A DNA stretch of 64,000 bases from Sphingomonas sp. R-74633 (GTDB lineage Bacteria; Pseudomonadota; Alphaproteobacteria; Sphingomonadales; Sphingomonadaceae), in contig NZ_JACCFG010000001.1 of NCBI RefSeq assembly GCF_013416555.1, positions 992,001 through 1,056,000 on the forward strand, given 5' to 3'. How positions within the stretch are numbered: the first letter of the stretch is position 1; each line of letters starts with the position of its first letter. The notes beneath the pieces were generated by a model. It did not search any database, was not told the origin of the DNA, and was given only the letters and a program-made list of their open reading frames with translations. Below, piece by piece: positions 37,044-45,593 of the stretch. The position numbers and the translations under genes were made by a program.

Positions 37044-38435
37044 ATGTCTGACGAGAACAACGCCCGCGCCCGTGCCCGGGCCGAGGCGACGATCGGCCTC
37101 GCCGATCTGTTCACGATCGGCATCGGCCCGTCGAGCTCGCACACCGTCGGCCCGATGCGCGCCGCCGCCGCCTTTGCGGAACAGGCGCTGGACAAGGGCA
37201 CGCCGACCGCCGTCTCTTGCGAGCTGTTCGGATCGCTCGCGCTCACCGGGCGCGGCCACGCCACCGATACCGCAGTGATCCTCGGCCTTGCCGGCTATCA
37301 GCCCGAGAGCGTCGATCCCGATGCGGTCACCACGATCGTCGCCACGATCCGCTCCGAGCAGCAACTCGCGCTCGGCGGCCATGTCCCGGTGCCCTTTGTC
37401 GAGGGCCGCCACCTCGTCTTCCGCGACGACCGTTTCCTGCCATCGCACCCCAATGGCATGCGCTTCGTCGCGCATTATGCCGAGGGCGAGCCCTGGGAGA
37501 CCTTCTATTATTCGATCGGCGGCGGCGCGATCGTCGAGGGCGGGTGCGAGCCGCCGCAGAGCAATGTCATCCTGCCCTTCGCCTTCACCTCGGCCGCCGA
37601 ACTGCTCGCGGTCGGTGAGAAGCAGGGCGTCTCGATCGCCGACATCGTGCGCGCCAACGAGGCCGCCTGGCGCGACGATGCCGAGACCGATGCGTTCGTC
37701 GACAGCCTGCGCGCCGCGATGTCCGCCTGCATCGATCGCGGCATGCGCGGGGAGGGGGAGCTGCCCGGCGGCCTCAAGGTCAAGCGCCGCGCCCGCGACC
37801 TCCACCAGCGCCTGCTCGCCCGCGGTCCGCGCAGCGATCCCTCGCTCGTCTTCGACTGGGTCAGCCTTTGGGCACTCGCAGTGAACGAAGAAAATGCCGC
37901 CGGCGGCCGCGTCGTCACCGCGCCGACCAATGGCGCGGCGGGCGTGATCCCCGCGGTGCTGCGCTATTACGAGACCTTCTGCGCCAATCCGACGCCGGCG
38001 GGATCGCGCACCTTCCTGCTCACCACTGCGGCAATCGGCTTCCTCTACAAGAAGCGCGCCTCGATCTCCGCCGCCGAGATGGGCTGCCAGGGCGAAGTCG
38101 GCGTCGCCTGCTCGATGGCCGCGGCGGGACTGGCGGCGGCGCTCGGCGCAACCAATGCCCAGATCGAGAATGCCGCCGAGATCGGCATGGAGCATAATCT
38201 CGGCCTCACCTGCGATCCGATCGGCGGCCTCGTCCAGATCCCCTGCATCGAGCGCAACACGATGGGCGCGATCAAGGCGATCAACGCGGCGTATCTGGCG
38301 CTCCACGGCGACGGCAGCCACATCGTCAGCCTCGACGCGGTGATCGAGACGATGCGGCAGACGGGCGAGGACATGCGCTCGAAGTACAAGGAAACCGCGC
38401 AGGGCGGGCTCGCGGTAAACGTGGTGGCCTGCTGA
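37044..38435 (+). CDS. sdaA: L-serine ammonia-lyase, iron-sulfur, single chain
   Basis: 463 residues, the fused alpha+beta form. Deaminates L-serine to pyruvate with a [4Fe-4S] cluster. N-terminal GIGPSSSHTVGPMRAAAAF is the family signature. The C-terminal part has FLLTTAAIGFLYKKRASIS, GCQGEVGVACSMAAAGLAAA and LGLTCDPIGGLVQIPCIERN, which supply the cluster Cys. GCAGGAG precedes the ATG. Flanked on both sides by palindromic elements and not in an operon. Its 5' gap is covered by the aspS terminator and repeats. Confidence 0.95.
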   Translation: MSDENNARARARAEATIGLADLFTIGIGPSSSHTVGPMRAAAAFAEQALDKGTPTAVSCELFGSLALTGRGHATDTAVILGLAGYQPESVDPDAVTTIVATIRSEQQLALGGHVPVPFVEGRHLVFRDDRFLPSHPNGMRFVAHYAEGEPWETFYYSIGGGAIVEGGCEPPQSNVILPFAFTSAAELLAVGEKQGVSIADIVRANEAAWRDDAETDAFVDSLRAAMSACIDRGMRGEGELPGGLKVKRRARDLHQRLLARGPRSDPSLVFDWVSLWALAVNEENAAGGRVVTAPTNGAAGVIPAVLRYYETFCANPTPAGSRTFLLTTAAIGFLYKKRASISAAEMGCQGEVGVACSMAAAGLAAALGATNAQIENAAEIGMEHNLGLTCDPIGGLVQIPCIERNTMGAIKAINAAYLALHGDGSHIVSLDAVIETMRQTGEDMRSKYKETAQGGLAVNVVAC

Positions 38436-38451
38436 GGGCACACAAAGAAAC

Positions 38452-38535
38452 CTGTTCCCCGGCGAAAGCCGGGGCCCAGGGTTTCTCTGCTGGATCGCCC
38501 GTGATCCCTGGACCCCGGCTTTCGCCGGGGAACAG
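38452..38535. repeat. paired inverted palindrome, family A
   Basis: Left arm starts CTGTTCCCCGGCGAAAGCC and the right arm ends GGCTTTCGCCGGGGAACAG; the inner edges are GGGGCCCAGGG and CCCTGGACCCC. The core differs from 33269-33374 (AAAGCC instead of AAGGCC) and is nearly identical to 62057-62137. It fills the space between convergent sdaA and the MddA-like gene. Confidence 0.85.
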
Positions 38536-39276
38536 CTAGGCTGCGTTTCGCCCCACGCCGGGAATAACCATCCCCACCTCGCGCTGATATTGCGCATAGT
38601 CCTCGCCGAAGAACCCGGTCAGGTCGCGCTCCTCAAACCAGATCGCGATCAGGATATAGACCGTCATCCCGCCCGCGAAGAGCAGATGGCCGACCGTCAT
38701 CGCCGGCGTCGCCCAGAAGGCAAGCAGGAACCCGCTGTACAGCGGATGGCGCACCAGCTTGTAGAATAAGGGCCGGCGAAGCTGCGGCGCCGCAGCATCC
38801 TTGCCGGTCAGGTTGCGCCACACCTGCTGGAGCCCGAACAGCTCGAAATGGTTGATCAGATAGGTGCTGGTCAGCACCACGCCCCAGCCGAGCAGCGAGA
38901 GCCCGGTCAGCAGCCAGAAGCCGAGCGGCGCGGTTACGTTCCAGATCGGCGCCGGGATTGGGCGCCACAGCCAGAAGAACAGGATCAGCACTGCGCTGGT
39001 AACGAGCACGTAGACGCTGCGCTCGATCGCAGCGGGGACGATGCGCGTCCAGCCGCGCTTGAAGCCCTGTCGTGCCATCACGCTGTGCTGGAGCCCGAAC
39101 AGCGCGATCAGCCCCGCGTCGACCGCCAGCGCGATTGCCCAGGGCGCGGCAGGGCCGTGGTCGATGGTGCGCGGCAGGGGCGCGAAGTCGGCGACGAAGC
39201 CGATCAGATAGAGGAACACGGCGAGGAAGATCGCATAGGCGACACCGCCGAAGATCAGGAACAAGCTACGCGACAT
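38536..39276 (-). CDS. mddA: methanethiol S-methyltransferase (MddA-like)
   Basis: 246 residues with about five membrane helices. It matches the MddA/NnrU-type integral-membrane methyltransferases: FGLQHSVMARQGFKRGWTRI, VPAAIERSVYVLVTSAVLIL, TYLINHFELFGLQQVW, and FYKLVRHPLYSGFLLAFWATP then TVGHLLFAGGMTVYI, EERDLTGFFGEDYAQYQ. MddA methylates methanethiol to dimethyl sulfide with SAM. The resemblance is close, but assignment of substrate rests on recall; a related isoprenylcysteine-type methyltransferase is the alternative. No methanethiol-forming gene is adjacent. Its stop abuts the repeat. Confidence 0.75.
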   Translation of the reverse strand: MSRSLFLIFGGVAYAIFLAVFLYLIGFVADFAPLPRTIDHGPAAPWAIALAVDAGLIALFGLQHSVMARQGFKRGWTRIVPAAIERSVYVLVTSAVLILFFWLWRPIPAPIWNVTAPLGFWLLTGLSLLGWGVVLTSTYLINHFELFGLQQVWRNLTGKDAAAPQLRRPLFYKLVRHPLYSGFLLAFWATPAMTVGHLLFAGGMTVYILIAIWFEERDLTGFFGEDYAQYQREVGMVIPGVGRNAA

Positions 39277-39392
39277 GATCTAACCCCCAATGGTCAGGAA
39301 CAACCGGGATCGTCGCGGCCCAAATCACCTCTTGCTGACGGCGCGGCCCGGCTGCGCTATCGGGTGTTGCCCAGATCTTACGGGAAAAGTGC

Positions 39393-40409
39393 ATGCGTGT
39401 CGCCGTCTTCAATACCAAAGCCTATGACCGCCGTTTCCTGAGCGAAGCCAATGCCGGCTTCGGCCACGACCTCCACTTCCTCGAGCCCCGCCTCGAACCC
39501 GCCACCGCCGCGCTGGCTGCCGGGCACGGCGCGGTGTGCGTCTTCGTCAACGACATCGTCGATGCCGGGGTGCTGGAGGCGCTGGCGGCGGGCGGCACCC
39601 GCCTCGTTGCGCTGCGCTGTGCCGGGTTCAACAATGTCGACCTCGCCGCCGCTGCCCGGCTGGGCATCGACGTGGTCCGCGTGCCCGCTTATTCGCCGCA
39701 TGCCGTCGCCGAATTCACCCTCGGGCTGCTCCTCGCGGTCGACCGCAAGATCCCGCGCGCCTGGACGCGGGTGCGCGAGAACAACTTCGCGCTCGACGGG
39801 CTGATCGGCCGCAACCTGCATGGCCGCACCGTCGGCGTGATCGGCACCGGCAAGATCGGCGCGCTGGTCGCCCGCAGCCTCAGGCTCGGCTTCGGCTGCG
39901 ACGTGCTGGCGAGCGACCTTTATCCCGATCCCGCGCTCGAGGCGGCCGGCGTGCGCTACGTTCCCCGCGACGCGCTGCTGCGCGAGGCCGAGATCGTCTC
40001 GCTCCATTGCCCGCTGACGCCCGACACCCGCCACCTGATCGACGCCGCGGCCATCGCGTTGGCCCGCGACGGGCTGGTGATCGTCAACACCAGCCGCGGC
40101 GCGCTGATCGACACGGCTGCGCTGATCGAGGGCCTCAAGTCGCGCAAGATCGGCGCCGTCGCGCTCGACGTCTATGAGCAGGAGGCCGATCTGTTCTTCA
40201 AGGACCTCTCCAACGAGATCGTCTCGGACGACCAGTTCCAGCGCCTGCTGACCTTTCCCAATGTGCTGGTCACCGGCCACCAGGCCTTCCTCACCGAAGA
40301 GGCTCTGTGCGCCATCGCCGGGACCACGCTGCAGAGCATCGCCGATGCCGAAGCGGGCAGCGCGCTTGCCAATCGCGTCGATGCAGCGAAGATTGCGCCG
40401 GCGCGTTGA
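39393..40409 (+). CDS. ldhA: 2-hydroxyacid dehydrogenase, D-lactate dehydrogenase-like
   Basis: 338 residues. MRVAVFNTKAYDRRFLSEAN at the start is typical of fermentative D-lactate dehydrogenases (LdhA). Rossmann motif VGVIGTGKIGALVAR; catalytic Arg in NTSRGALID, Glu in VYEQEADLFF and His in VTGHQAFLTEEA. NAD is favoured by the acidic residue in ASDLYPDP after strand 2. Converts pyruvate and D-lactate. Followed by the ppk2 gene after 9 bases, likely one transcript, though no functional link is evident. Confidence 0.87.
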   Translation: MRVAVFNTKAYDRRFLSEANAGFGHDLHFLEPRLEPATAALAAGHGAVCVFVNDIVDAGVLEALAAGGTRLVALRCAGFNNVDLAAAARLGIDVVRVPAYSPHAVAEFTLGLLLAVDRKIPRAWTRVRENNFALDGLIGRNLHGRTVGVIGTGKIGALVARSLRLGFGCDVLASDLYPDPALEAAGVRYVPRDALLREAEIVSLHCPLTPDTRHLIDAAAIALARDGLVIVNTSRGALIDTAALIEGLKSRKIGAVALDVYEQEADLFFKDLSNEIVSDDQFQRLLTFPNVLVTGHQAFLTEEALCAIAGTTLQSIADAEAGSALANRVDAAKIAPAR

Positions 40410-40418
40410 GGGGACCCT

Positions 40419-41198
40419 ATGACGATCGATCTCTCGGATTACGAAGCCGGCGAAGAATATGACGGCAAGTACAAGCACGCGCTGGCGAAAATCCAGAAGC
40501 GACTGAGCCACATCCACTATGCCCATATCGTCCACAAGCGCCGCGCGATCATCGCGTTCGAGGGCTGGGACGCGGCGGGGAAGGGCGGCATCATCCAGCG
40601 CCTCACCGCCGAATGGGACCCGCGCTATTTCGAAGTCTGGCCGATCTCGGCGCCGACGCCCGAGGAGCTGGCGCACCATTTCCTCTGGCGCTTCTGGCGG
40701 CGGTTGCCCGCCCAGCACAATATCGCGATCTTCGACCGCACCTGGTACGGCCGCGTGCTCGTCGAGCGGGTCGAGGGTTTTGCCAGCGAGGCCGAGTGGC
40801 AGCGCGGCTATGACGAGATCAACGATTTCGAAGCGCAGCAGGTCGCGGTCGGCACCACCCTGGTCAAGGTCTTCGTCCATGTGACGCAGAAGGAGCAGGA
40901 CAAGCGCCTCGCCGCGCGGCTCGAGCATCCCTGGAAGCGCTGGAAGACCGGCCTCGACGACTATCGCAACCGCGCCAAGCGCAAGGACTATCTGGCAGCG
41001 ATGCACGACATGTTCGCGCACACTGATACCAAGCTCGCGCCCTGGATCGTGATCGACGGCAACGACAAGAAGGCCGCGCGCATCGCCGCGCTCACTGCGA
41101 TTGCCGACGCGCTGGAAAAGCATGTGCCGATGGAGCCGCCCGAACTTGACCCCGAGGTAGAGAAGGTCGCCAGGAAGGCGCTGGGGCTCAAGGGCTAA
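40419..41198 (+). CDS. ppk2: polyphosphate kinase 2 family protein
   Basis: 259 residues, single PPK2 domain. Walker A in FEGWDAAGKGGIIQRL, lid/Walker B in FDRTWYGRVLVERVEGF, and the YRNRAKRKDYLAAMHDMF segment are PPK2 hallmarks. PPK2 enzymes use polyphosphate to phosphorylate nucleoside mono- or diphosphates, or the reverse. Class (I, II, III) is uncertain; the one-domain length allows I or III. Together with ppk1 and ppx this window covers most of the polyphosphate cycle. Its stop overlaps the convergent small gene by 4 bases. Confidence 0.9.
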   Translation: MTIDLSDYEAGEEYDGKYKHALAKIQKRLSHIHYAHIVHKRRAIIAFEGWDAAGKGGIIQRLTAEWDPRYFEVWPISAPTPEELAHHFLWRFWRRLPAQHNIAIFDRTWYGRVLVERVEGFASEAEWQRGYDEINDFEAQQVAVGTTLVKVFVHVTQKEQDKRLAARLEHPWKRWKTGLDDYRNRAKRKDYLAAMHDMFAHTDTKLAPWIVIDGNDKKAARIAALTAIADALEKHVPMEPPELDPEVEKVARKALGLKG

Positions 41199-41470
41199 GG
41201 GGCCGGCTTCTTGCAGTTCACAAACTGAAGGATCTGGTTCCGCGCCGGTGTCTTCTTGGTCTTGCGCGCTGTCCCGACGATGGTCATGCCGACCGAAGCC
41301 ACGCCGGTCGCCTTGCAGGCCTCGGCGGACGCCGCCTGCATCTTCTCCGCCGCCACCGCAGCGCTCTCGACGGTGAGTATCTCGATCATGAAGCTGTTCT
41401 CCCCGGCGGGATTGATCTTGACCTCGGTATCCGGGGTCACGGCCTGGGCGAGCAGCGCGAGGAGAAGCAT
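41195..41470 (-). CDS. small secreted protein
   Basis: 91 residues with a short hydrophobic start (MLLLALLAQAV) that may be a signal peptide cut after QA. The rest has two Cys (AEACKATG and FVNCKKPAP) that may form a disulfide and a basic segment GTARKTKKTPAR. Not recognised. No strong ribosome site. Convergent with ppk2, overlapping by 4 bases. Confidence 0.55.
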   Translation of the reverse strand: MLLLALLAQAVTPDTEVKINPAGENSFMIEILTVESAAVAAEKMQAASAEACKATGVASVGMTIVGTARKTKKTPARNQILQFVNCKKPAP

Positions 41471-41512
41471 GGCTGCACTCGACCATGCCCCGCGCGCAAC
41501 TACAAGCGACGA

Positions 41513-42286
41513 TCACGCCGGATTGAAGCTACCGCCTTCATCATCGCTGGCAGCGCCCGGCTCCGGATGCGCTGCAGCGCCCGCACCCCGCGCCGCCTCA
41601 TAGGTGAGCGACAGCGCCGCGCCGACATTGGCCGCGATCAGCCCCACTGCGAACGGGTCGAGGATCATCAGCAGCCAGACGATCGGCCGCGGCGCGCCGA
41701 AGGCGAGATAGTGGAAGCCGTAATGCGCCGCCATGCCGGGCAGATAGGCGAGGCCGAGCAGCAGCACGAGCAGCGGCAGCCACCGCCAGTCGTGCCAATA
41801 GTCGCGCAGCGGATGTGCCCGCGGGTCGCCGAGCAGCGCACCGACGATCGGCAGGATCACCGGCAGCACCGCAATGCTCGTCCCCCAATAGAGGGTCTTA
41901 TAGGGCAGGTCGGGAATGCGATGCTCGAGCAGCCCGACCGCGGCGGACAGGCCGACGAACAGCAGCATCGACAGGATCAGCGTCACCCAGCGGATGTCGC
42001 CGAGCTGCCACCATTTGCGCCCGCGAGCCCGCGTGCCCCAATAGCGCGCCGCCGCCAGCATCCCGATCAGTAGCCCGGTCAGCTTGGCATAGCCGAACGC
42101 CCAGCGCGTGGGATCATTGGCGAGCAGCTTGGCGCCGGCATGGCTGTCGAAGAAGCCGATCTGGATCTCGGCGATGTGCTGGAGGAATTCGGGGAGCATC
42201 ACGATCGCCAGGATCAGCGGCGCCAGCACGAACAGCGCCAGCCCGCGCCGATAGAGCTCGAATATCTGCTTGCCGAGAAATGCCAT
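41513..42286 (-). CDS. polytopic membrane protein of unknown function
   Basis: 257 residues with about six membrane helices (for example 18-36, 68-86, 100-118, 137-155, 172-188, 205-225) and a hydrophilic Ala/Gly/Glu-rich C-terminal tail. GGGGGGACG upstream supports the ATG. The loop motifs GTRARGRKWWQLGDIRW and DYWHDWRWLP are distinctive but not tied to a family I know. It lies between the small secreted protein and carbonic anhydrase on the same strand. Confidence 0.72.
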   Translation of the reverse strand: MAFLGKQIFELYRRGLALFVLAPLILAIVMLPEFLQHIAEIQIGFFDSHAGAKLLANDPTRWAFGYAKLTGLLIGMLAAARYWGTRARGRKWWQLGDIRWVTLILSMLLFVGLSAAVGLLEHRIPDLPYKTLYWGTSIAVLPVILPIVGALLGDPRAHPLRDYWHDWRWLPLLVLLLGLAYLPGMAAHYGFHYLAFGAPRPIVWLLMILDPFAVGLIAANVGAALSLTYEAARGAGAAAHPEPGAASDDEGGSFNPA

Positions 42287-42333
42287 GATCGTCCCCCCGC
42301 CACCAATCTGGCGCGGGGGGCCGGCAAATCAAG

Positions 42334-42963
42334 TCAGGCCGGCGCGAAGGCTCCGTCTTCGCCCATCACGTGCAACACGCCCTCGGCGATCGCGAAATAG
42401 GCGCCGTGGAGCGTCAGCGTGCCCGCCTTCACCCGCTCGGCGACGAAGGGGAAGGTCAGCAGGTTGATTAGCGACACGCGCACCGTCTCCAGCTCGAGCG
42501 CATGCACGGCCTCAGGACCGGTGCCGTGCGCCGCCACGATCCGCTCGCGCGCCTCGTCGAGCATGTCGACCCAGTGAGCGATGAACCCGCCTTCGCCATT
42601 GGCCGCCCCCTTGAAGCGCTGCGAGAGCGCCGCCGAGACGCCGCCGCACGCGCCATGGCCGAGCACCAGTATCTCGGGCACTTCGAGCTGGTTGACTGCG
42701 AACTCGAGCGCGGCGGACACGCCGTGGCGGCTCGCATCGTCCTCGAACGGCGGCACCAGGTTGGCGACGTTGCGCACCACGAAGATCTCGCCGGGCACGG
42801 TATCGAAGATCTGCGCCGGATCGACTCGGCTGTCGGAGCAGGCGATCACCATCACCCGCGGGCTCTGCCCCTCGGTGAGCTCCGACCATCGGTCGCGGTG
42901 GCGGCGATATTCACTGGTCCGGAAGCGCTGATAGCCGTCGAGCAGGTCGGTGAAATCGGTCAT
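42334..42963 (-). CDS. beta-class carbonic anhydrase
   Basis: 209 residues from the ATG at 42963. Hydrates CO2 to bicarbonate. Zinc ligands and dyad: C42, D44 and R46 in ACSDSRVDP, then H103 and C106 in LGHGACGG. FDTVPGEIFVVRNVANLVPP is the conserved dimer segment. Bicarbonate supply for carboxylases such as acetyl-CoA carboxylase is the likely role. Divergent from lipA, with 125 bases between starts. Confidence 0.95.
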   Translation of the reverse strand: MTDFTDLLDGYQRFRTSEYRRHRDRWSELTEGQSPRVMVIACSDSRVDPAQIFDTVPGEIFVVRNVANLVPPFEDDASRHGVSAALEFAVNQLEVPEILVLGHGACGGVSAALSQRFKGAANGEGGFIAHWVDMLDEARERIVAAHGTGPEAVHALELETVRVSLINLLTFPFVAERVKAGTLTLHGAYFAIAEGVLHVMGEDGAFAPA

Positions 42964-43088
42964 GGCCGCTGCCGTAACGTCCGCTATCCAGACTGCCAAG
43001 GTTTGTATCGAAGCATTGCTGCGAAGATCGATTGACGAAAGTGCAACCAGGGCTGGAAACCCTGGCCCTCCCGCTCTATCTGGCCTGC

Positions 43089-44024
43089 ATGAACGATCTC
43101 TCCGCAGCACCGCGCCCGGAACGCCAGCGCAAGCCCGACTGGATCCGCGTCAAGGCTCCCACCTCGGAAGGCTTCGCCAAGACGCGGGCGCTGATGCGCT
43201 CGAAAAACCTCGTCACCGTCTGCGAGGAAGCGGCCTGCCCGAATATCGGCGAGTGCTGGACCAAGAAGCACGCCACGGTGATGATCCTGGGCGACGTCTG
43301 CACGCGCGCCTGCCGCTTCTGCAACGTCAAGACCGGCATGCCGCGCAAGGTCGACCCGATGGAGCCGCAGCATGTCGCTGAGGCTGCCGCGCAGATGGGT
43401 CTCGAGCATATCGTCATCACCTCGGTCGACCGCGATGACCTGCCCGACGGCGGCGCCAGCCAGTTCGTCAAGGTGATCGAGGAGATCCGCAAGGCGAACC
43501 CGACCACGACGATCGAGATCCTCACTCCCGATTTCCGCAACAAGCACGAGGCCGCCGTCGAGGCGATCGTCGCCGCGCGGCCGGACGTCTACAACCACAA
43601 TCTCGAGACGGTGCCGAGGCTCTACCCGAACATCCGCCCCGGCGCGCGCTATTATGCGTCGCTGCGCCTCCTCGAGACGGTGAAGCGCCTCGACCCGACG
43701 ATCTTCACCAAGTCGGGCATCATGCTCGGCCTCGGCGAGCAGCGCCTCGAGGTTCACCAGGTAATGGACGACATGCGCTCGGCCGACATCGATTTCCTGA
43801 CGATGGGCCAGTATCTCCAGCCGACTCCGCGCCACGCCAAGGTTGAGGAGTTCGTCACGCCCGCCGCCTTCCAGGCCTATGGCGCGATCGGCCGGGCAAA
43901 GGGCTTCCTCCAGGTCGCCTCGTCGCCGCTCACCCGCTCCAGCTATCACGCCGGCGAGGACTTCGCCGAGATGAAGGCTGCGCGCGAGGCGAAGCTGGCC
44001 AAGGCCGCCACCCCGGGGGCCTGA
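43089..44024 (+). CDS. lipA: lipoyl synthase
   Basis: 311 residues from the ATG at 43089; an upstream TTG at 43032 would add 19 poorly conserved residues. Radical SAM enzyme that inserts two sulfurs into octanoyl groups on lipoyl domains. Auxiliary cluster Cys C45, C50 and C56; radical SAM cluster C71, C75 and C78 (CTRACRFC). Near the C-terminus, [13 protein letters not shown] supplies the Ser ligand seen in LipA. Overlaps the COQ10-like gene as TGATG. Confidence 0.97.
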   Translation: MNDLSAAPRPERQRKPDWIRVKAPTSEGFAKTRALMRSKNLVTVCEEAACPNIGECWTKKHATVMILGDVCTRACRFCNVKTGMPRKVDPMEPQHVAEAAAQMGLEHIVITSVDRDDLPDGGASQFVKVIEEIRKANPTTTIEILTPDFRNKHEAAVEAIVAARPDVYNHNLETVPRLYPNIRPGARYYASLRLLETVKRLDPTIFTKSGIMLGLGEQRLEVHQVMDDMRSADIDFLTMGQYLQPTPRHAKVEEFVTPAAFQAYGAIGRAKGFLQVASSPLTRSSYHAGEDFAEMKAAREAKLAKAATPGA

Positions 44025-44530
44025 TGCCGAAGCACAGCGAGACGCGGCCACTTCCCTATACCCCGGAGCAGATGTTCGACCTGGTGGCCGACGTCGCCCG
44101 CTACCCCGAGTTCCTGCCCTGGGTCAGTGCGATCCGGGTGCGCTCGAACAGCGATAGTCAGATGGTCGCGGACATGATCGTCGGCTTCAAGGGGCTGCGC
44201 GAGACCTTCACTTCGAAGGTCGACAAGCAGCGCCCCGCCGCGCTGCACATCGAATATCTCGAAGGCCCGCTCAAGCACCTGCGCAACGACTGGGGCTTCC
44301 GCGCGGACGGGAAGGGCGGGTGTCTGGTCGACTTCACCGTCGATTTCGCGTTCAAGAACCGCGTGTTCGAGATGCTCGCCGGCCAGATGTTCGATCGGGC
44401 GCTCCGCAAGATGATCAACGCGTTCGAGGAACGCGCCGCGCGGCTCTACGGCGATTCGACGTCGGCTTCGGTGTCCTCTGGGGCCGAGGCGCCCGGCATC
44501 AGCAGCTCGAGCGCACACAACGCCGCCTGA
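44024..44530 (+). CDS. START-domain coenzyme Q-binding protein, COQ10/RatA-like
   Basis: 168 residues. [33 protein letters not shown] is the N-terminal pattern of the polyketide cyclase/START family members COQ10 and RatA, and NRVFEMLAGQMFDRALRKMINAFEERA is their C-terminal helix. In mitochondria COQ10 binds ubiquinone; E. coli RatA was reported to affect ribosome association, which is debated. Typical neighbour of lipA in Alphaproteobacteria. The last 20-25 residues are Ser/Ala-rich and encoded in an 85-base overlap with the convergent pncC gene. Confidence 0.9.
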   Translation: MPKHSETRPLPYTPEQMFDLVADVARYPEFLPWVSAIRVRSNSDSQMVADMIVGFKGLRETFTSKVDKQRPAALHIEYLEGPLKHLRNDWGFRADGKGGCLVDFTVDFAFKNRVFEMLAGQMFDRALRKMINAFEERAARLYGDSTSASVSSGAEAPGISSSSAHNAA

Positions 44531-44991
44531 AGGCGCACGCCGGCACGGCCGTTGTTCACGAAGTGCCGCGCGTCCGCCACGATATGCTCGGGATCGGCGC
44601 CGCGCACCGCCTGCGCGAACACCACCGTGCCCACCGGCTTCTTCTCGGTGCCGCCATCGGGGCCCGCGATACCGGTGATCGCCACCGCGACATCGGCATG
44701 GGTGCGGGCAAGCGCGCCTTGCGCCATGCTCCAGGCGACTGCGATCGACACCGAGCCGAAGGTTTCCAGCACGTCGCTGCCTACCTTGAGCACGTCGTGC
44801 TTGGCCTCGTTCGAATAAGTGACAAAGCCCGCGTCGAAGACGTCGGACGAGCCGGGGATCTCGGTGAGCGCAGCCGAGACGAGGCCGCCGGTGCAGCTCT
44901 CGGCAACGGCGACGCGGCGGCCGGCAGCGCGATTGGCGTCAAGCACCTTGCGGGCGGCTGCGACCAGCTCCGGCGGGAGAATCGTGTCCAT
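44446..44991 (-). CDS. pncC: CinA C-terminal domain protein, nicotinamide-nucleotide amidase
   Basis: 181 residues. CinA/PncC fold: RVAVAESCTGGLVSAALT, FVTYSNEAKHDVLKVG, and VAVAITGIAGPDGGTEKKPVGTV. The enzyme deamidates NMN to NaMN for NAD recycling. The N-terminal CinA half is absent, as usual in Alphaproteobacteria. Its C-terminal tail (APEDTEADVESP) is coded antisense to the tail of the COQ10-like gene for 85 bases. Start ATG at 44991. Confidence 0.9.
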   Translation of the reverse strand: MDTILPPELVAAARKVLDANRAAGRRVAVAESCTGGLVSAALTEIPGSSDVFDAGFVTYSNEAKHDVLKVGSDVLETFGSVSIAVAWSMAQGALARTHADVAVAITGIAGPDGGTEKKPVGTVVFAQAVRGADPEHIVADARHFVNNGRAGVRLQAALCALELLMPGASAPEDTEADVESP

Positions 44992-45071
44992 AGGGGGGCG
45001 CCTTTGCCACCCTATTGTTGCCGACGCGAGTCAGTTCATCGCCTTAGGGCTGTGCCGAAGCGGGCAGCCCC

Positions 45072-45593
45072 TCAGTTCGCCTCGCAGATGCGGAAGGGCG
45101 GCGCCTCACCGGCCTTGGCCTCGAGGCCCAGCTTGAACACTGCCACAAACAGCTCCGCCAGGTTGACCGGGGGCAGGGGCTCGAGTGCTTCGGCCATCTC
45201 GCTGACATTCGCGCACTGCGTCGCGCTCAGCTTCTCGACCTTCATCTCGCTGAGGATCGTGCCCGAAAACAGGTCGAACATGCTGTCGTCGATCTTCACG
45301 TCGCCGGCCAGCGCCTTGTTAAGCGCCGCCACCGCCTCGGGCCGTGCGGCCTTGGCCGGCGCGTCGTAGCGCGCGACCATCGCAGCGCCGGAACGCACCA
45401 GATATGCGCTTGCCGGCAGCGTCTTGGAACAGGCCGTCGTCACTTGCTTCAGTGCGCCAGGCAGGATCGTCAGGATCAGCGAAGACGCTTCCTGCCTGGT
45501 CAGGCAGGGCGGGTCCTTCGCCGCCGCCAGCGCCTGACCGGTCGTCGCCAGCAGCGCCAGCGCTGCCGTCGTTGCGCGCATCATCTTGTTCAT
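45072..45593 (-). CDS. secreted hypothetical protein
   Basis: 173 residues with a signal peptide (1-24, ending ALAAA). Four Cys (including C30 and C55 and a last one in FRICEAN) could form two disulfides. Mostly helical, with no recognised domain. The start overlaps the ispDF stop by 4 bases, so it is translated from the ispDF transcript. It occupies the place between ispDF and cinA/pncC where pgpA is found in some Alphaproteobacteria, but it does not resemble PgpA, which is a membrane protein. Confidence 0.72.
   Translation of the reverse strand: MNKMMRATTAALALLATTGQALAAAKDPPCLTRQEASSLILTILPGALKQVTTACSKTLPASAYLVRSGAAMVARYDAPAKAARPEAVAALNKALAGDVKIDDSMFDLFSGTILSEMKVEKLSATQCANVSEMAEALEPLPPVNLAELFVAVFKLGLEAKAGEAPPFRICEAN

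Noticed and set aside
44024..44530. RatA toxin of a toxin-antitoxin pair
   Set aside because: There is no partner antitoxin gene, and the location after lipA fits the COQ10-type START protein.
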